A stretch of DNA of 64,000 nt. Source: Rostratula benghalensis. Its lineage: Eukaryota > Chordata > Aves > Charadriiformes > Rostratulidae. Below are positions 1-14,000 of the stretch, one piece after another. The translations under genes were made by a program, and so were the position numbers. Positions within the stretch are counted from its first letter, which is position 1, and each line of letters opens with the position of its first letter. The notes beneath the pieces were generated by a model, which was given only the letters and a program-made list of their open reading frames with translations, was not told where the DNA came from and made no database searches. Where the stretch lies: contig VXAI01000275.1 of the NCBI GenBank assembly GCA_013399305.1, positions 790,584-854,583 on the forward strand, written 5' to 3'.

Positions 1-2091
1 AGATGTTTCCTAGGTGACAGTGAAATCAGTTTTTGCTATGGGCCAAGCCTGTGGTAATGAAGAACAGTTGATTGATGTGAGGGGAAGACCACCAAATAGG
101 AATATTAACATGGAGTAAACTGAATCACAGCATTAGTAGAATCCTACGCTTCCTACCCTTCAGTGAAACAGGATGCTGTTGAGGGAGAGAGATGTGGGGG
201 ATGGAGGTGGTGAGGGTCAAGGATGTGTGTGTTGCCAGCAAAGGGTTTCAGCAGTGTTGCTTTCAGGGTTGTTTGAAAAGAGTATTGTCATTATTCTCCC
301 TCTCCTGAGTTTTTTGTACTTCATCAAAATCCTCAGAGAGAAAACACAGTGAAACATTACTGCTTTCCTCTTCTCTCTGGGTGTCTCTATCTGCCACATG
401 AGTCAGATCCTTATAAGTGCTGTTGCACCCTGTGGTTATGAGCCTCCTCTTTCACACTTGGCTCCCGTAGGAGCAGTTAGTTTTCTAAAGGAAGGGGTTT
501 TATCTTCTTTCCTCTACTCATGTAACCTATAATTTCATAATCTTCTTTGGCATATTCCTCTTCCTGGATATCTGTCCCACGCCCCCTCAGCAGTGGAAGG
601 CAAACACCACATCCTGCTCCATCAAAGAAACCATGCAATTCTAATCTTTGTCACACAGCTAAACTATCCCTCATTGTAATCCCAGGTTAGTCATGTCTTT
701 CAGTAGTGTCTCAGTTGCATTTCCTAATTTCATTCTTCTCTTTATGTGAGAAAGGGATTTTCTGCTTAGGGGTGGAGAACTAGCAACAGTAAAAATTTGT
801 CGCAGCAACAGCTCTGCAAAGCACCCTAATGCAGCCATACAGATTCCCTTTTCTTATCCCCTCCCCACTTCATCATCAACTCTGTCTTTGGTTCTCTCTA
901 CAGAGGGGCTAAAGTCCCTCAGTTTTGATATGCCTGTGGTGTTCTAGGCTTGAAATACTCCCTTAGTATTACCATATCCTTCAGCTCTGCCTAGTGCTTC
1001 TAGGAGAGTGTGTTGGGCCTCTCTGGAGCAGAGAAAATTAAAAATATTGGCATTGTATTACATAACTCACAAAAGAAACCACAAATATACTTCCTGTTTA
1101 AAGCAGGACTGCCAACAAAGTGGCCTGACATTCAAGGAATCTGTATGCAATTTGACCTGTTTAAGCCTTGTTCCTGAAGATCAGATTAGATATCTCTCCT
1201 CTGTTACTCAACCATTCTGCAAGCACTTTTCTCAGAAGATTACTACAAACGGGCTTTTCTGGGCTTTTCTATCAAGCAAATCAGTATAAATTGCCACACC
1301 CTTCAAAATCCATATACCCAGGCTATGCTTTGTAGTGGGTTATGCTACTGAGCAAACTGAAGATGAGACACACAAGGCAGTTCCTGGCAGTACCTGTTAG
1401 AAACCTGCTTAGGCTCTTTGTTTTTCATATCGTTATGCTGAAAGATCTTAGGCAGGGCAACTGAATGTTTTCTCCTTCTATTCATTCCCACCAATATATA
1501 TTGCATAGAAAAAAAGGCTTTTTTTTTTCTTATTCTACTATTCCACTGCAGTCCAGAAGTCACATAAAGACACCAGGGGGTGTCTTTATGTGCCACAATA
1601 GTTTCCTCTGGTAAGTTGTGGCACTAAGACTCACGAGCCCATTCCCCAAAAAAATTGCCAATCATCATCACACCAGATAATAGGGTAGCCTAATCAGAGT
1701 TCATTACAGCATTTGCAACAGAAAAGTAAGTTAGAAGACCCCTTTTTCCTTGGTGAGGAGAGCCAGCACGCACCCACCCTGAGGATTACTTGGTAGGAGA
1801 TAAGCACTTTATTGCCCTTTTTTGGTTGTGTAGTACAAAACAGCTCTTTAAAATGTTTTGAGATGCATATGGGATGACCTAGTAGGGTTTCACTTAGGCA
1901 GGGTGCCAGGACTTGTTCTGTAAAGTGTTATCTTTCCTACATGTTAAATTTGATACAGAACAGTCTGTTTCCACTCCTCCTTTCTGGTAATAGGCCCAGT
2001 CTAATGCACTTCCATATAAACTGGGCCCCCACAGCAGAATAGTTGCACAAGGTATCAGCAAGACTCAGAAACTGCAGTTGTGCTGCTGATG
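1..2091. other. Upstream flank of MOXD2, no gene seen
   Basis: I see no exon, RNA gene or recognisable repeat family here. Open frames are short and lack paired splice sites or family motifs. The last few hundred bases should contain the MOXD2 promoter and 5' UTR, but there is no CpG island and no clear TATA box at a convincing distance. Confidence 0.5.
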
Positions 2092-5000
2092 ATGGTACTT
2101 TTCTCGAGAATGAAGGATGTGCTCTTCCTCTTGTTCCTCCCATGTTTTTGTTCTGCTCAGCCTGCACCTCCACTGCTGCGTTTCTCCGTTTTCCTGGATC
2201 CTTCAAACATTGTCTACCTCCGCTGGGACCACGATGAACAGGAGATGATGTCATTTGAACTTCAGGTCCATACAACTGGCTGGGTGGCATTTGGATTCAG
2301 CCCTCATGGAGAGTTGCCTGGATCTGACGTTGTGATAGGGGGTGTCTTTCCAAATGGCAGCATCTACTTCTCTGTAAGTTGAAAAGATTTCCTCTGCATC
2401 CCCTTTTGCTGAGGGTCATGCTCCAAGTATATTGCCTTGAAAGCATATGGGCTCAACTGGCTAACGATAGATGCCCAAGGCCATTTGATACACTCATTTG
2501 GCACAACCTCTGACTGACAGTCCAGAAGAGTCCAGGTCTTCTGCAGATCCTGTGTCATGCCTTTAAGCCCCATACAGCTACCTGAGATACCCTCTGAAAT
2601 TGCAGATGGCACTAGATGATGTTATTTAGACAAATAAATTGATCCCACCTGCAACTCAATACCCCAGCCAGAAGCAATTAGATACGACTGAAACAATCAC
2701 CTACCATAAAGCTAGAAGAGGCTACTAGGAGTGTAACTTCTGATTTGTCCAAACTAGAGGTCAGTTAAGCCAGGAGTCAGATGTGAAATTCTCATGTTTT
2801 CCTTCACTTGAAGCTCTTCAAAGGTTAATTTGCTTGGTTTCCTCTGTACTAAGTGGAGACATGTTCACCTCCAAAGGTTGATTCTTCCAGATCGTCTTAA
2901 ATGTCTCCCTTAGGAACTGAATAGGACATCCTTGGACCTTGCTGGTTTTTCTTCCTTGTCTGCTAAGGCAACCACTAATGCTAAGTGCTAAGTGCCTGAC
3001 GTTAAAACAGCTGGAGTTTAGACTAGCACTATGCCACTGAAGGTGGCAACATCCCCCTTCCCCTCCCCCCCCNTGTTTTGTTTTGTTTTAATTGTGAAAC
3101 AGGCAGTTCAGTGTTATTCAGATGAAGAAAGAAAAAGAATTTACACTGATGAAGTGTTTGCTTGGTACGGTGGGTGCACTTTTTTGAGCTGTTTTCAGTT
3201 CCCTTTTCACACAACAGTAAAATATGTTTCACATGAAAATACATCTTGGTGCTTGTCTCAAATGAGAGAACTGGTGAGAATGGGTGAACTTTGGAGACGA
3301 TGAGGTAGCTAGCTTTCCTTATAGCTGTTAGTTGGTTGCAAAACCTCTCTTACAATACCCACTTTTGAAATCTTCCTGTGACACAGACAGAGAATTTTGG
3401 CTGTGAATGACCAAAGGGAAAAAAAAAATAAATGAACAGTTTAGAAGAAACACTTGTTCTTTAGTTTTAAATAACATTTTTTTAAACATTATCTGGGGTA
3501 AAACCAAAACATTTATTTTCTCCTAAAAGAACACCCTGAAATGAAAAATTGAAGTGTTTGGTTTAAAAAATACTAAACATTCCATTATTTTCCAAAGAGA
3601 TATTTAATATTCCCCCCCCCCCCCCTTTTTTTTCTGCATTGGTAGCTGAAACTCTGTTTAAATTAGAAAATAATTTTGGTTTCACAAAAGTTTTAGGTTT
3701 TTTCCACTCTTTTCTAAAGAATATATATTCCAATTAGACATTCCAGTAAATAAAGAAAGGTTAAAGGAAAAAGATGCTAGTTACTGTAGATGAAGTTTAA
3801 GTGGGGTTTTCCATTTGCATTCTTCTTTCTAATCCTCTCTCACATCCTTGGGTTTTGTTTTAGTTTTCCTCTTTACTGCCGGCATAACAAAGTCACTATC
3901 TCAGTAATGTCCAATGGATAAAAAACTAGCCAAAGAAGTTTGACTTCAGAAAGGGGATGGTGGGGGGATGGGGGGTATTCAGCTATTTACTGTCTTATTC
4001 TTTCATGAATTATATTTATTTTTAAATAATTTACTTATTTCAAAGTAGCTCATTTGCAGATGGCTTATCTTTGAATTTTCATCTTTTAGTGAAAGAGTAC
4101 ATCAGGTATTTCAAAACAGTAGGAAAATAAAAGCTGTATTTTCAAGCTATCTTATGTCCCTCTGTAAATTGAGCATCTGGGTTAGGGAAAAGTTGCTTTG
4201 ATTATTTTGAAAATCCAAATCCATGGATAAAATCCAGAATAATAATAAATATTACAGGAGATTACAGGGAAATTTAGCAAAAGCTGTAAGCAGGCTTTGA
4301 AAGAATCACTTAAAAGAACAGGGATGGGAGGAAAAAACCACCAAGAAGCAGTCAATATAAAAATATTCTTCTTTGTCCAGGCAGATGTCTGGTAAATTTT
4401 TTCTCTTCTCTTTTATCCCTCCAAAGTTGATTACTACAGCAAAACTTTTCAATGTATCAGTTAACAGCTGTGCATATGCTTCAGTATATTTCACATTTCT
4501 CTAGGAGGTATCTTCATCCTGTCTGCAGCCACTTCCTTCTCATCTGTGGTCATTTGAACTTCTTTGCCACAAAAATATGATGCAAGCTCAGTCAGGCAAC
4601 TTATTACTTTACTCCTTTTTATCCTTCTTCCCTTTCCACAGGTGTGTATACAGTCCCACATTTTCACCTTGTATTTTCATAGCAGCATTCTGTTCCCACT
4701 GAGATTTCTACAGGAACTAGACAATTAGGTGCTTTTCAAATCCTGTCTCATTTTTCTGTGCCTTTTTTTTCCCAAGTAACTATATCTTTGATTACCTTGG
4801 TCATGTGTTATTTTCTTTTTCACTATGTCTATGCTGCTAAAACCGTTGTTTACCTTGGAGTATCTAGGAGAGCTTCTCTTCTCTTCTCTTCTCTTCTCTT
4901 CTCTTCTCTTCTCTTCTCTTCTCTTCTCTTCTCTTCTCTTCTCTTCTCTTCTCTTCTCTTCTCTTCTNGAAAAAAAAAAAAATCAATTATCTTATTTTCA

Positions 5001-8000
5001 CCCAGTACGAGCAGAACTCTACACAACAGCTTTGATTTTCCAGCTTGGAAAACCAGAGCACTTGCTACATCAGTAAATCCTGATGTGACCCATCCCACCA
5101 TCGCCTGTAACCCCCGAATCTGTAGAAAAAGGAACCTTGGGGTCAACCAAACCCGTGCTCCTTTGCAGAAAACATGACTGCCATGCGTTTTACAGCTGAT
5201 ACAGCACAGAGTGGGGTCACCCCAGCTTCTGTGTAACAGGCCACACCAGTACCACCGCTGACCAGAATAAGGTCCCACAAAAGGTGTTCTGTTGTTTCGA
5301 ATGAAATTAATACAGACCATCTCATGAACCTAAACCCCTTCTCTGCAGAACCCATTTCCACTCTAAACAGCCCAGGGAGTCAGCCGTTCCTCTCCAGCCA
5401 TGCAGAGGTGGATGTGCCCCCCCAGATTAAGTACCAGCATGGCCAGATGGAGCCACCAACCATGGCACGTGGTTACAGGCTGAAAGGAAACACCCCCCCC
5501 CCCCCCCCCCCCTCTTCTCTTCTCTCCCCTCCCCCCCCCCCCCCTCCTCCCCCCCCCTCTCCTCTCCTCTCCTCTCCTCTCCTCTCCTCTCCTCTCCTCT
5601 CCTCTCCTCTCCTCTCCTCTCCTCTCCTCTCCTCTCCTTCAGCTTTCACCACTGTTCCTTTCCAGGATTATCATGTAGTAGATGAGGAAACCCTTGAGGA
5701 AGATGACAGCCAGGACTACCAACTGCTGTCAGTGACAGAGAATGAGACCTCTACCACCATGCTGTTCAGACGACACCTCCGGACATGTGACCCAAACGAC
5801 CTGGATATCACAGTAAGAAAGGGGACTGCTCAAGCAACATCCCAAACAAACCTGCTCTCATGTCCGACTGTATTCCCAGATCCCAGGGATCAGATGTGAG
5901 AGTGACAGGTCTTTCTCACAATAGTACAATAACTATTTATTTGAAATATAAGGAATATACAGAAGAATCTGGAAATGTACAGTCACAGGCACAAAGGCAC
6001 TATATTGATGTATTTGATGGTTTTTACAATGTTTTCCATTGAAGAATAGGGAGGATATAGATCTCAGCATTTTCTTAAATTTGAACACAGCTCCTCAAAA
6101 TTTTGCTTGTTTTTCTGTCTTGTTTGCCACTTGAAAAGATAATCTAGTATGGGAGAAAAAGTTTTTATTTGTCAAAGGTAAGCCAGTATTTTAGGAAAAT
6201 CTATGTTTACAAAATTCAGAACACTTGGATAATCACAGTCATTCTCTCTTGAAAGAGGTTCAGACTGACATTAAAAACTTGGGCAACCCAAACTGTTATT
6301 TTAAGTCAGAGTTTTATAAAACTATTCTTTGCCAAGGTACATAAGTACGTTAATGCACACAGTTTCAGAACTCTGTATATATAGACACTGTCTACACCAT
6401 TTTACCTGTACCCGAAGGACCTTTGGGTAAATCAACATTAACAAAGCTTAGCCCACTCAAAAATGTGGAATGTACACAAGTAGATGTACATTCACCATTT
6501 TTCCAGAGTTCAAATTCATGTGCAAATGACCAGATAGGTGCCTTTGTATTTGCAAACCTTCTTAATGACCTTTACTAGTTGAAAGAAATATAATCCCATT
6601 CTGAATGGGAAGAGTCCGCAGTAGCTCATGGCTACTGCTCTCTTTACATGATGGGGCAGATCCAGGCAGATCATTGAGTACATTCATGCTCAACAGTAGC
6701 TGTTAATGGGGAATCAGAGGACTACAGTTCACTTAGCTTTTTGTGTAAGTCTCTGAGTAATTCTTTGTAAAAATTGCCCAAAGAGCATTAATAGCATATA
6801 CAGATAAATGAACGGCCTCTGCTTGCTCTAGGAAATGCAAATCTGAGATTTAGCACTATTCTACAGCTCTCACAGCTAGAACATCATCCAGACACTCAGT
6901 ACCTAAATATTTAAGCACAAAATGGTGCAGGTATCAAATCACTTACAGTTGATGAAATCCCTTAAAGCTTTTTTTCACCTTTGTTTTATTTCACATATCC
7001 ACTTTAAATCCATGCATGTTCCAATAATGTGAATGAAATGACAGTGGGTACAGCTTTTCTAGTATCTTTTCTAGCGAGCACCATCTCTTAGGGAAGAAAC
7101 CCATAATGTTTTATGTCTGCACAACACAAATTGTGTGTGTTGAATTACTTACTTTGTGTTATGTGTGTGTTCTGACGTATTGGCTGAGTGTCTGGGTACA
7201 CACCAAACACAGCTATATCATTTTAGATTACTTCTAATTGTTTCTTATGTGGATTGGACTTTAATACATGTGTAGTGGTACAAGGCATGTGATTGTGGAC
7301 TGAACACCTGGGTGTGCATAATGGGAAGGAATGAAAGAGAATTTCCACTGAAACACTGCTATTACAGATGGACACAGCACGCCTCATTACTGCCTTTGGT
7401 ACTGATGACACAGTCCAATTCTTTAAAGGACAAAGATTTTCCAAGTCTCTTTTCTTGATGAGGTACAGAGACTCACCTGACTCAACTGGTCCCAAAATAT
7501 TCTTCACCTATGACTTGAGGCTGGACAATGTAAGTAAGAGTCATACTTGGCATGCTAAAAATTTTCCACTTCTTCTGCCTGTCTTTGCAGAGTTGGTCAT
7601 GTCCATGCTGGAGGTTTGGATGGCACAGATCAAGAAATGGGCATGACCTTGGAAACATACAAATAGAGCTGGCACAAGTAGGAATGAAGCGAGAAGGGAA
7701 GGGCTGCTGTGGGAGGGTAAAGGGCTAATTGGTTATGAAAATACTGTCTGGTATAGCCTGTTCTCTTGAGTAGCCTTTAAGGAGCCAAGCAGAGGTTGTG
7801 GCTACTGAATTACAATATAATTATTAATTCAGGCACATATGTATACAGCTCTAATGTCCAATTCATGTAGAAGAGTATATGTAATACCCTGAATTTATTG
7901 CTGATTCCCATCTTTGTCAGAGTGAAGAAAAATAATGGGAATATACTTAAATGCTCAGTGACAAGTCTAGCTATGAGGTCAGAAACCACAACTTACACTA

Positions 8001-11000
8001 CTGTATGTGCTGCCTCCAGTATTAACTTATACTGTACCTCAGTGTCATATTTAAGGATTTACCAGGAGAGCTGGAGCCCCCATTAGCATCACCTTGTGGT
8101 ACATGAGCCATCCTTGTCAAATGGAGTCTAAAATTACCAGCTCATTATGGTACTGCATTAACACCTTCCTTTTTAACACACCCTTTTTTAAACAGTATCA
8201 GCCCACACAGGCAGCACTCACTCAAGACACAGCAGCATCTGCTGGTCTGTGTGGGCAATATTCCATGGTAAAGAGGACCACTATTTTTATGTAAAGAATT
8301 GTGGGATTATTGCTATCATGTGTAACTGGTAATTAAAAATGTTGATTGAACAAAATGGACATTTCCTATGCTCAGTTCATGTTAGAATAGGTAAATTAGT
8401 AATACAATTCCCTTTTGGAAAAGTGCAGAAAATAAATCTGAAAGAAGAATTTAAGACCTCGTAGAGCTGACAAATATGTATCCCTTCAACAGAATGCAGT
8501 TTCATCTTCTAGACCTCACTCCTTGCAACCAAAAACCAATCAAGCACTTCCTAAAGGCATCATCCTTTCTGGGTCTCTTTCTCCTTGCACTGCCTCCCTT
8601 TGGCTTCTCCAATTCCCGGTGCACATTATTGAATTGCCAGGGGAACCTTCAGGAGACTCGTGTGTCTGTTTTCTTTTCCAGTTTGCTGTTCCAGTTGAAG
8701 AAACGAAGTATGCCTGCACCTTTATCCCCCTGCCCATGGTCAAGCAGAAACACCATATCTACAAGGTAAACTTGCAGGCTGTATCACTGGGGAAAAAAGA
8801 GGACATAACAGACCTAATTCTATCATACATATAAGGCTGTCTTTTACAGCATTGTAGTATAAATTTGGAAGCATTCCATCTGTCTTTCATTGTCATTGGG
8901 ACGAGCCAGCTTATTTGTCTTGTGTGGAAATAAGCTCTCTTCCAAATAGCTTTGGGAGTACTTTTGTCCTCACGTACACCATTCCTGACCTTGCTACAAG
9001 TCTGATGTCTCACTGTAGTGAGCTCAAGCCATATTACCTATCGGGATCTTCAAGAGCAAAGGGAGCCTCCAGAATTTTTTATATCTGAAAGGACTTTTGC
9101 TTTTGTTCTTGGAGATTGCATGGAGTATTTATCTGAAAAGAAAAACTAACATTGTTGCAATCAAGTTTCAAGATTAAATATGCAGAAAACAAGAACAAAA
9201 AAAGAAACAGGAACTTTTCAAAGCAAGCCTAGCTTACTTCTCCAGCTAAGATAACTTTGATTCAAGATAAGTAACCATTCTTAGTTTTGTGGGTTTTGAA
9301 GGTTTAAAAACAGATGTTCTACTGCAGCAGCATAAGGCAAAATTTCCTAAGGCAGAATTGCCACAGACTGGAAAGAATGTGACAGGTAAATCTACAGAAC
9401 AAACTCAGGGGCTTTAGTCAGCTCTTGGAGTAGTATCAGGATTTTGAGGCCTGGTCTCATCAGTGCTGGTAAAACATTCAGTGGCTAAGGAACCAGGTTA
9501 TTTGAGGGATTTATTTAAGCTATCTTGATGACACACTTTTGGCATAACTGGAGGAGCAGTGAATCAGAGCCTGAGATCAAGGTCTGTTGTGTTGCATTAC
9601 AGCCAAGAAAATGGTGTATGGGGTAAACTATTTGCATTTCCAGTCTGGAACTAATTAAGGGGAGGTGCTTTAGAGGAAGATGCAAACCGTTTCCGGACTC
9701 TGCTGGACGCATAACAAAATGAATCATCATCCAGTTTACCATCCATTTTGCGAATCAGATTGTGTCTGTTTACCTAAGCTCCAGTTAACTTCTCTGTCTG
9801 GCTGCCTGAGAAATAAATATTTGGGGGTCAAAAATAACTTTTTTCACTCTTTCTCTTGGTTACAGTTCGAGCCTGTAATAACACCCCACAACATATCCTT
9901 GGTTCATCATATTCTTGTTTATGCCTGTGGCAATGCTAGTGTGTTACCCAGTGGCATAGATGATTGCTATGGAGCCAACACAGATTTTGCGCTGTGCTCT
10001 CAGGTGCTTGTGGGCTGGGCTGTTGGAGGAGAGGTGAGTTCCATTCTCCCCCATCCCCCCCATTTCTTGTTATGAACAGTAGTATGCTTGTTGTCAGCTT
10101 GTCCAGCAAGACCCCACAGTCCTGCTTGTGATGGTCACTTTGCCTTTCAGAGAAAAATGCATCTTGTATTTCTATAGTACACACGTATATGGGGAGAAGA
10201 GAGGAAAGGGACAAGTTTTAGACAAAACCTTTACACTAATTTTATTCACATTTTCTATTACACAGTGCCACTACTGACATGAAGTTTGCTGTAAGAGTGT
10301 AAACATTCTATAATATTTCCTAATAAATATAGTATAGAAATAAAAATTAAACCAATCAAAAAGGTAAATGAAAAATATATTTTGAAAATTCTTCCTTGTT
10401 CTGATTCAGAAGTAAAAGAAATGGAACTGGCAGAATTTCCCACAGCGTTTTTTTTCTACCAATGTCTAAATAAATATTCAGAGATGGAAGGAAATAAAAA
10501 CCCTTCTTTTTGAAAGTTTTCAATCAAGAAATATCAGAGAAGAGTTAAAAACTAGCTACTTCATATAACTTAATTCATTCTCTTCCTCTTTCCAAAAGTC
10601 TTACCAATTTCCAGATGAAGCTGCAATTTCCATAGGGACACCTTGGGATCCTCAGTACATCCGACTAGAAATCCATTACAGCAATTTTGAATTGTTACCA
10701 GGTGGGTAATGCTGGGCTGACAAACAACAGCCTCAGACCTCACTACATGCTTATTAGAAATAAGCTTCTGCATATGAAACACTTCCAGATGCTGCTCAGT
10801 ACAGCCTTCAGGACAGTAAGAAGAAATTTTAGAAACACAGATAGTTATACCTACTTAGATTAGACACATCTTACCATTAAAAAAGCCAAGCACATCTTCC
10901 TGCTATGATACTAGTGGGACTGATAGGGAAAAGATCAGGGAAATGCGGGCATCAGGGGGAAAAAGGAAGGGACAGAGTGGCTGTGCCAAGGGTCAGGAGA

Positions 11001-14000
11001 AAGTTCTGAGACCCTAATAATACCACCTCAAGCTTCTACCATGACATCCAGCACTCAGTCCCTATGTGATGGTGATGAAGAACGCCACTATGGTATTTGC
11101 TATCATTTTACAGAAGGGGAAACAAAAGTGTGTAATGATTTTATGGGATTAATCTGAAACTGTAAGCGGGGCTGGATCCAGATGCACTATGAGTAAAGAT
11201 CTGTGCAACTGTACACCTTGCGTGACTTAGATATAAATTACAGTGGACCATACCCCAGGGAAGGTAGAAGGCTTAGACCTCCCTGTTAATCTCTGCCTGC
11301 TCCCAACCTGCGACTGGAAAAGGGACACTACATATGTTGTTGCTTCAGGTCCTGCTTCTGCGGTTTCTGGAGCCACAGCTGAAGGAGTGAAGGAGCCACT
11401 TTTCTTTTACAGGTTTGATCGACAGCTCAGGGGTACGAATCTACTATACTCCAGAGCTACGGAAACATGATGTTGGGGTTCTGCAAACAGGCATTTTCAC
11501 TTTCCCTGTGCATTTCATTCCTCCTGGAGCAGAATCCTACAGATCCTACGGCCTTTGCAATTCCAGCCAGTTTGATGAGGTGAGTATGGGGAAAGCCATG
11601 TGAAATCTTTCTTGATCTTTCCTGCTTTGTTTTTTTCACTTTGCTCTAGACATGTCCAAAAGCCATTTGGTGCAGGGTGCCATATTAGCCTCCATTTCTG
11701 CATGCTACAAAATTAATACCCATTCCAATACAACTGCACATCAGGTACCAAAGATTCAGGCCACGAGCATTAGCAGAGCTGGGTAAGCATCTCAGAACCA
11801 TGGCTCAAATACCCATCCATCTCATCTAAGTGAAAACAAAACCCAAAGGTTGTAGTGCTTCCCAAGAATCCCAAGGGAGTCTGCTCCACCACATGTAAGG
11901 GGCCTTTGTCCTGCCAGAGACGTAGGGCACTGGTGTAGGACGGCAGGTACTGCCTCAAGTCAAGAAGATACCTCTGGAGTGGAGATCTAACATTCCAAGA
12001 GGCTGCTAACTATAATCAGCTCCAGTGGACTGTGGGATCCAGGGGATTCACAGGTCCCTCCAAAACTGATAGATGTGAGGTTGCCACTTTCACCTTTCCC
12101 AGGCCCATCAGATGTTAAGGCTGTGGTTAAACACAAAGATATAGACACTCCGCCACCCCACCCAAACACACGCTAAAAGAGCAGACTCAACTGACCACAA
12201 ACAGATTAACAGAAATTGGAGAACAGTATCTTCACAGGCAACACACAGGCATGAACAATGCCCACACAAGTATGGAGAATACAAATGTCCAATTCCTCTT
12301 CCTCCTCTCTAACTAATTAGGCTTAAAGTTCACTAGAGGAGCATAACCATATGTACGCTCATTCAGGTCCCATACATAATGGCATTTGGTGGTCTATCTG
12401 TTTTCTGATCCAGACCACAAATCCTTTCATTATCTGTGCCTAGATTCAGGACCCTTTTATGCAGTTTGTGGACTAGACCTTGGGTTTTTCTAGCTTGAAT
12501 TTCCCTAGTGAATCACCCTGTTCCAAAAACACAGGCACACACATATACACAGTACAGATATGAAAAATAGTTAGGAACAGAGTTTTAGTAAGATAGTTTT
12601 CCACTGCAATGATCCAGTACTGGGTTTGGTCAGACAAACATACTGACCAGTAGGCTGCTTAAGTACAACTAGACTCTCCTCTTCCTTTCTTTCCCTTGTT
12701 TATTTCTCTTTCCCTACTTTTGACCTCTTCCCTAAGCATCCCACAGAAAAATTTGCACATTCCTACTAGCCACTTAGAATATCCCATAATTTTTACATAG
12801 TCCCCCAAGCCCTCTCAAACAACCCATATGTCTGCTCCCTCTTATGAGACCTGAGGTAAGCTTGTTTTTCTTTTCATCAATTTTCAAATATTTTCTTTGA
12901 CCCTTTTAACATTTACATTTTGATTTTTCTTTAAATGGCTCGCTGATCGGTGTCTTACAATTTCTTTTACTCTTTCTATTACCTCTCTTAGAGTTCATGT
13001 ATCTGCATGTTTAACATTACCTCTTGTCTTAGTTTTTTACAGAGCTGATAGCAAGATAGAGTTACACTACCCAGCATGAGATATCACAAACTCAGACAAC
13101 TGTCACAGTATCTAAAGCCAGTAAAGCAGTTTTCAGAAAGGTTCACAGAGCAACCTTTCAATCAGTACTGACCTTCATGAGGAAATAGGCTTAAACTTCC
13201 CTTTAAGAAAAAGTTAAGCTGACAATTAACAAGTTCCATCAAGCTTTTGACTTGATGGGCAGGCCTTAAACGTAGTGCTAAGCTGTTACTACCAGGCTCT
13301 GACCTACTTAATTTTGAACTGCAGATGAATGGGATGCTGGTTCCAGATCTGCATGTTTTTGCCTACTTGCTTCACACTCACCTGTCTGGCCGAGGAGTGA
13401 AAGCTGCTCAATACCGGTAAGAGAAGCAAAGTCATAGTATTGCTGCTTGTACTACAGGATCAGTCCCTGACTCCTGGGGTAGAATGGATGAGAATGATGT
13501 TGCCAGGTTAGTTGTCATCTGTCTATCAGAGGAAAGAAGGGTGAAGTGAGCAGAGAGTGTGAGACTGGGACTGTGCCTCCTGTTAAATAAAACAGGTCCA
13601 GGCAGTGAGGTCAAAGCACTGGACTACTGCACTCTAGTCAGATGCTAGATATTGCCCTTGCACACCTTGGTCCTCTTCACTATACTTACCCTGAGGTTAC
13701 ACAGGTTCTAGGGATTGAGTTCTCATGAGCTGCATGGGCAAAACTACACTGGGTTTGGTTTCCTCCACCATCCTCACATACTAAAAACTTCAGCATCCCT
13801 AGGCACTCTCTGATCACACCTTGGCTCATGAAGCATGAGTTCTCAGTTTGAGGCTATGAAAACAGGCAGTCATGGTCTGCAGCATTTGAACTCTACTTCA
13901 GATTCTTAGAATTTGAAAACAAAACAAAACCCAGAACTAAAAAATTATTGTACTTTAGCACAAATAGACATCACAGAAGTTCACATATTTGGTAGTGTAG

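Noticed and set aside
4850..5320. Open frames across the pentanucleotide arrays of MOXD2 intron 1
   Set aside because: Arrays of CTCTT stay open in all frames and encode only repeated dipeptide-like patterns.
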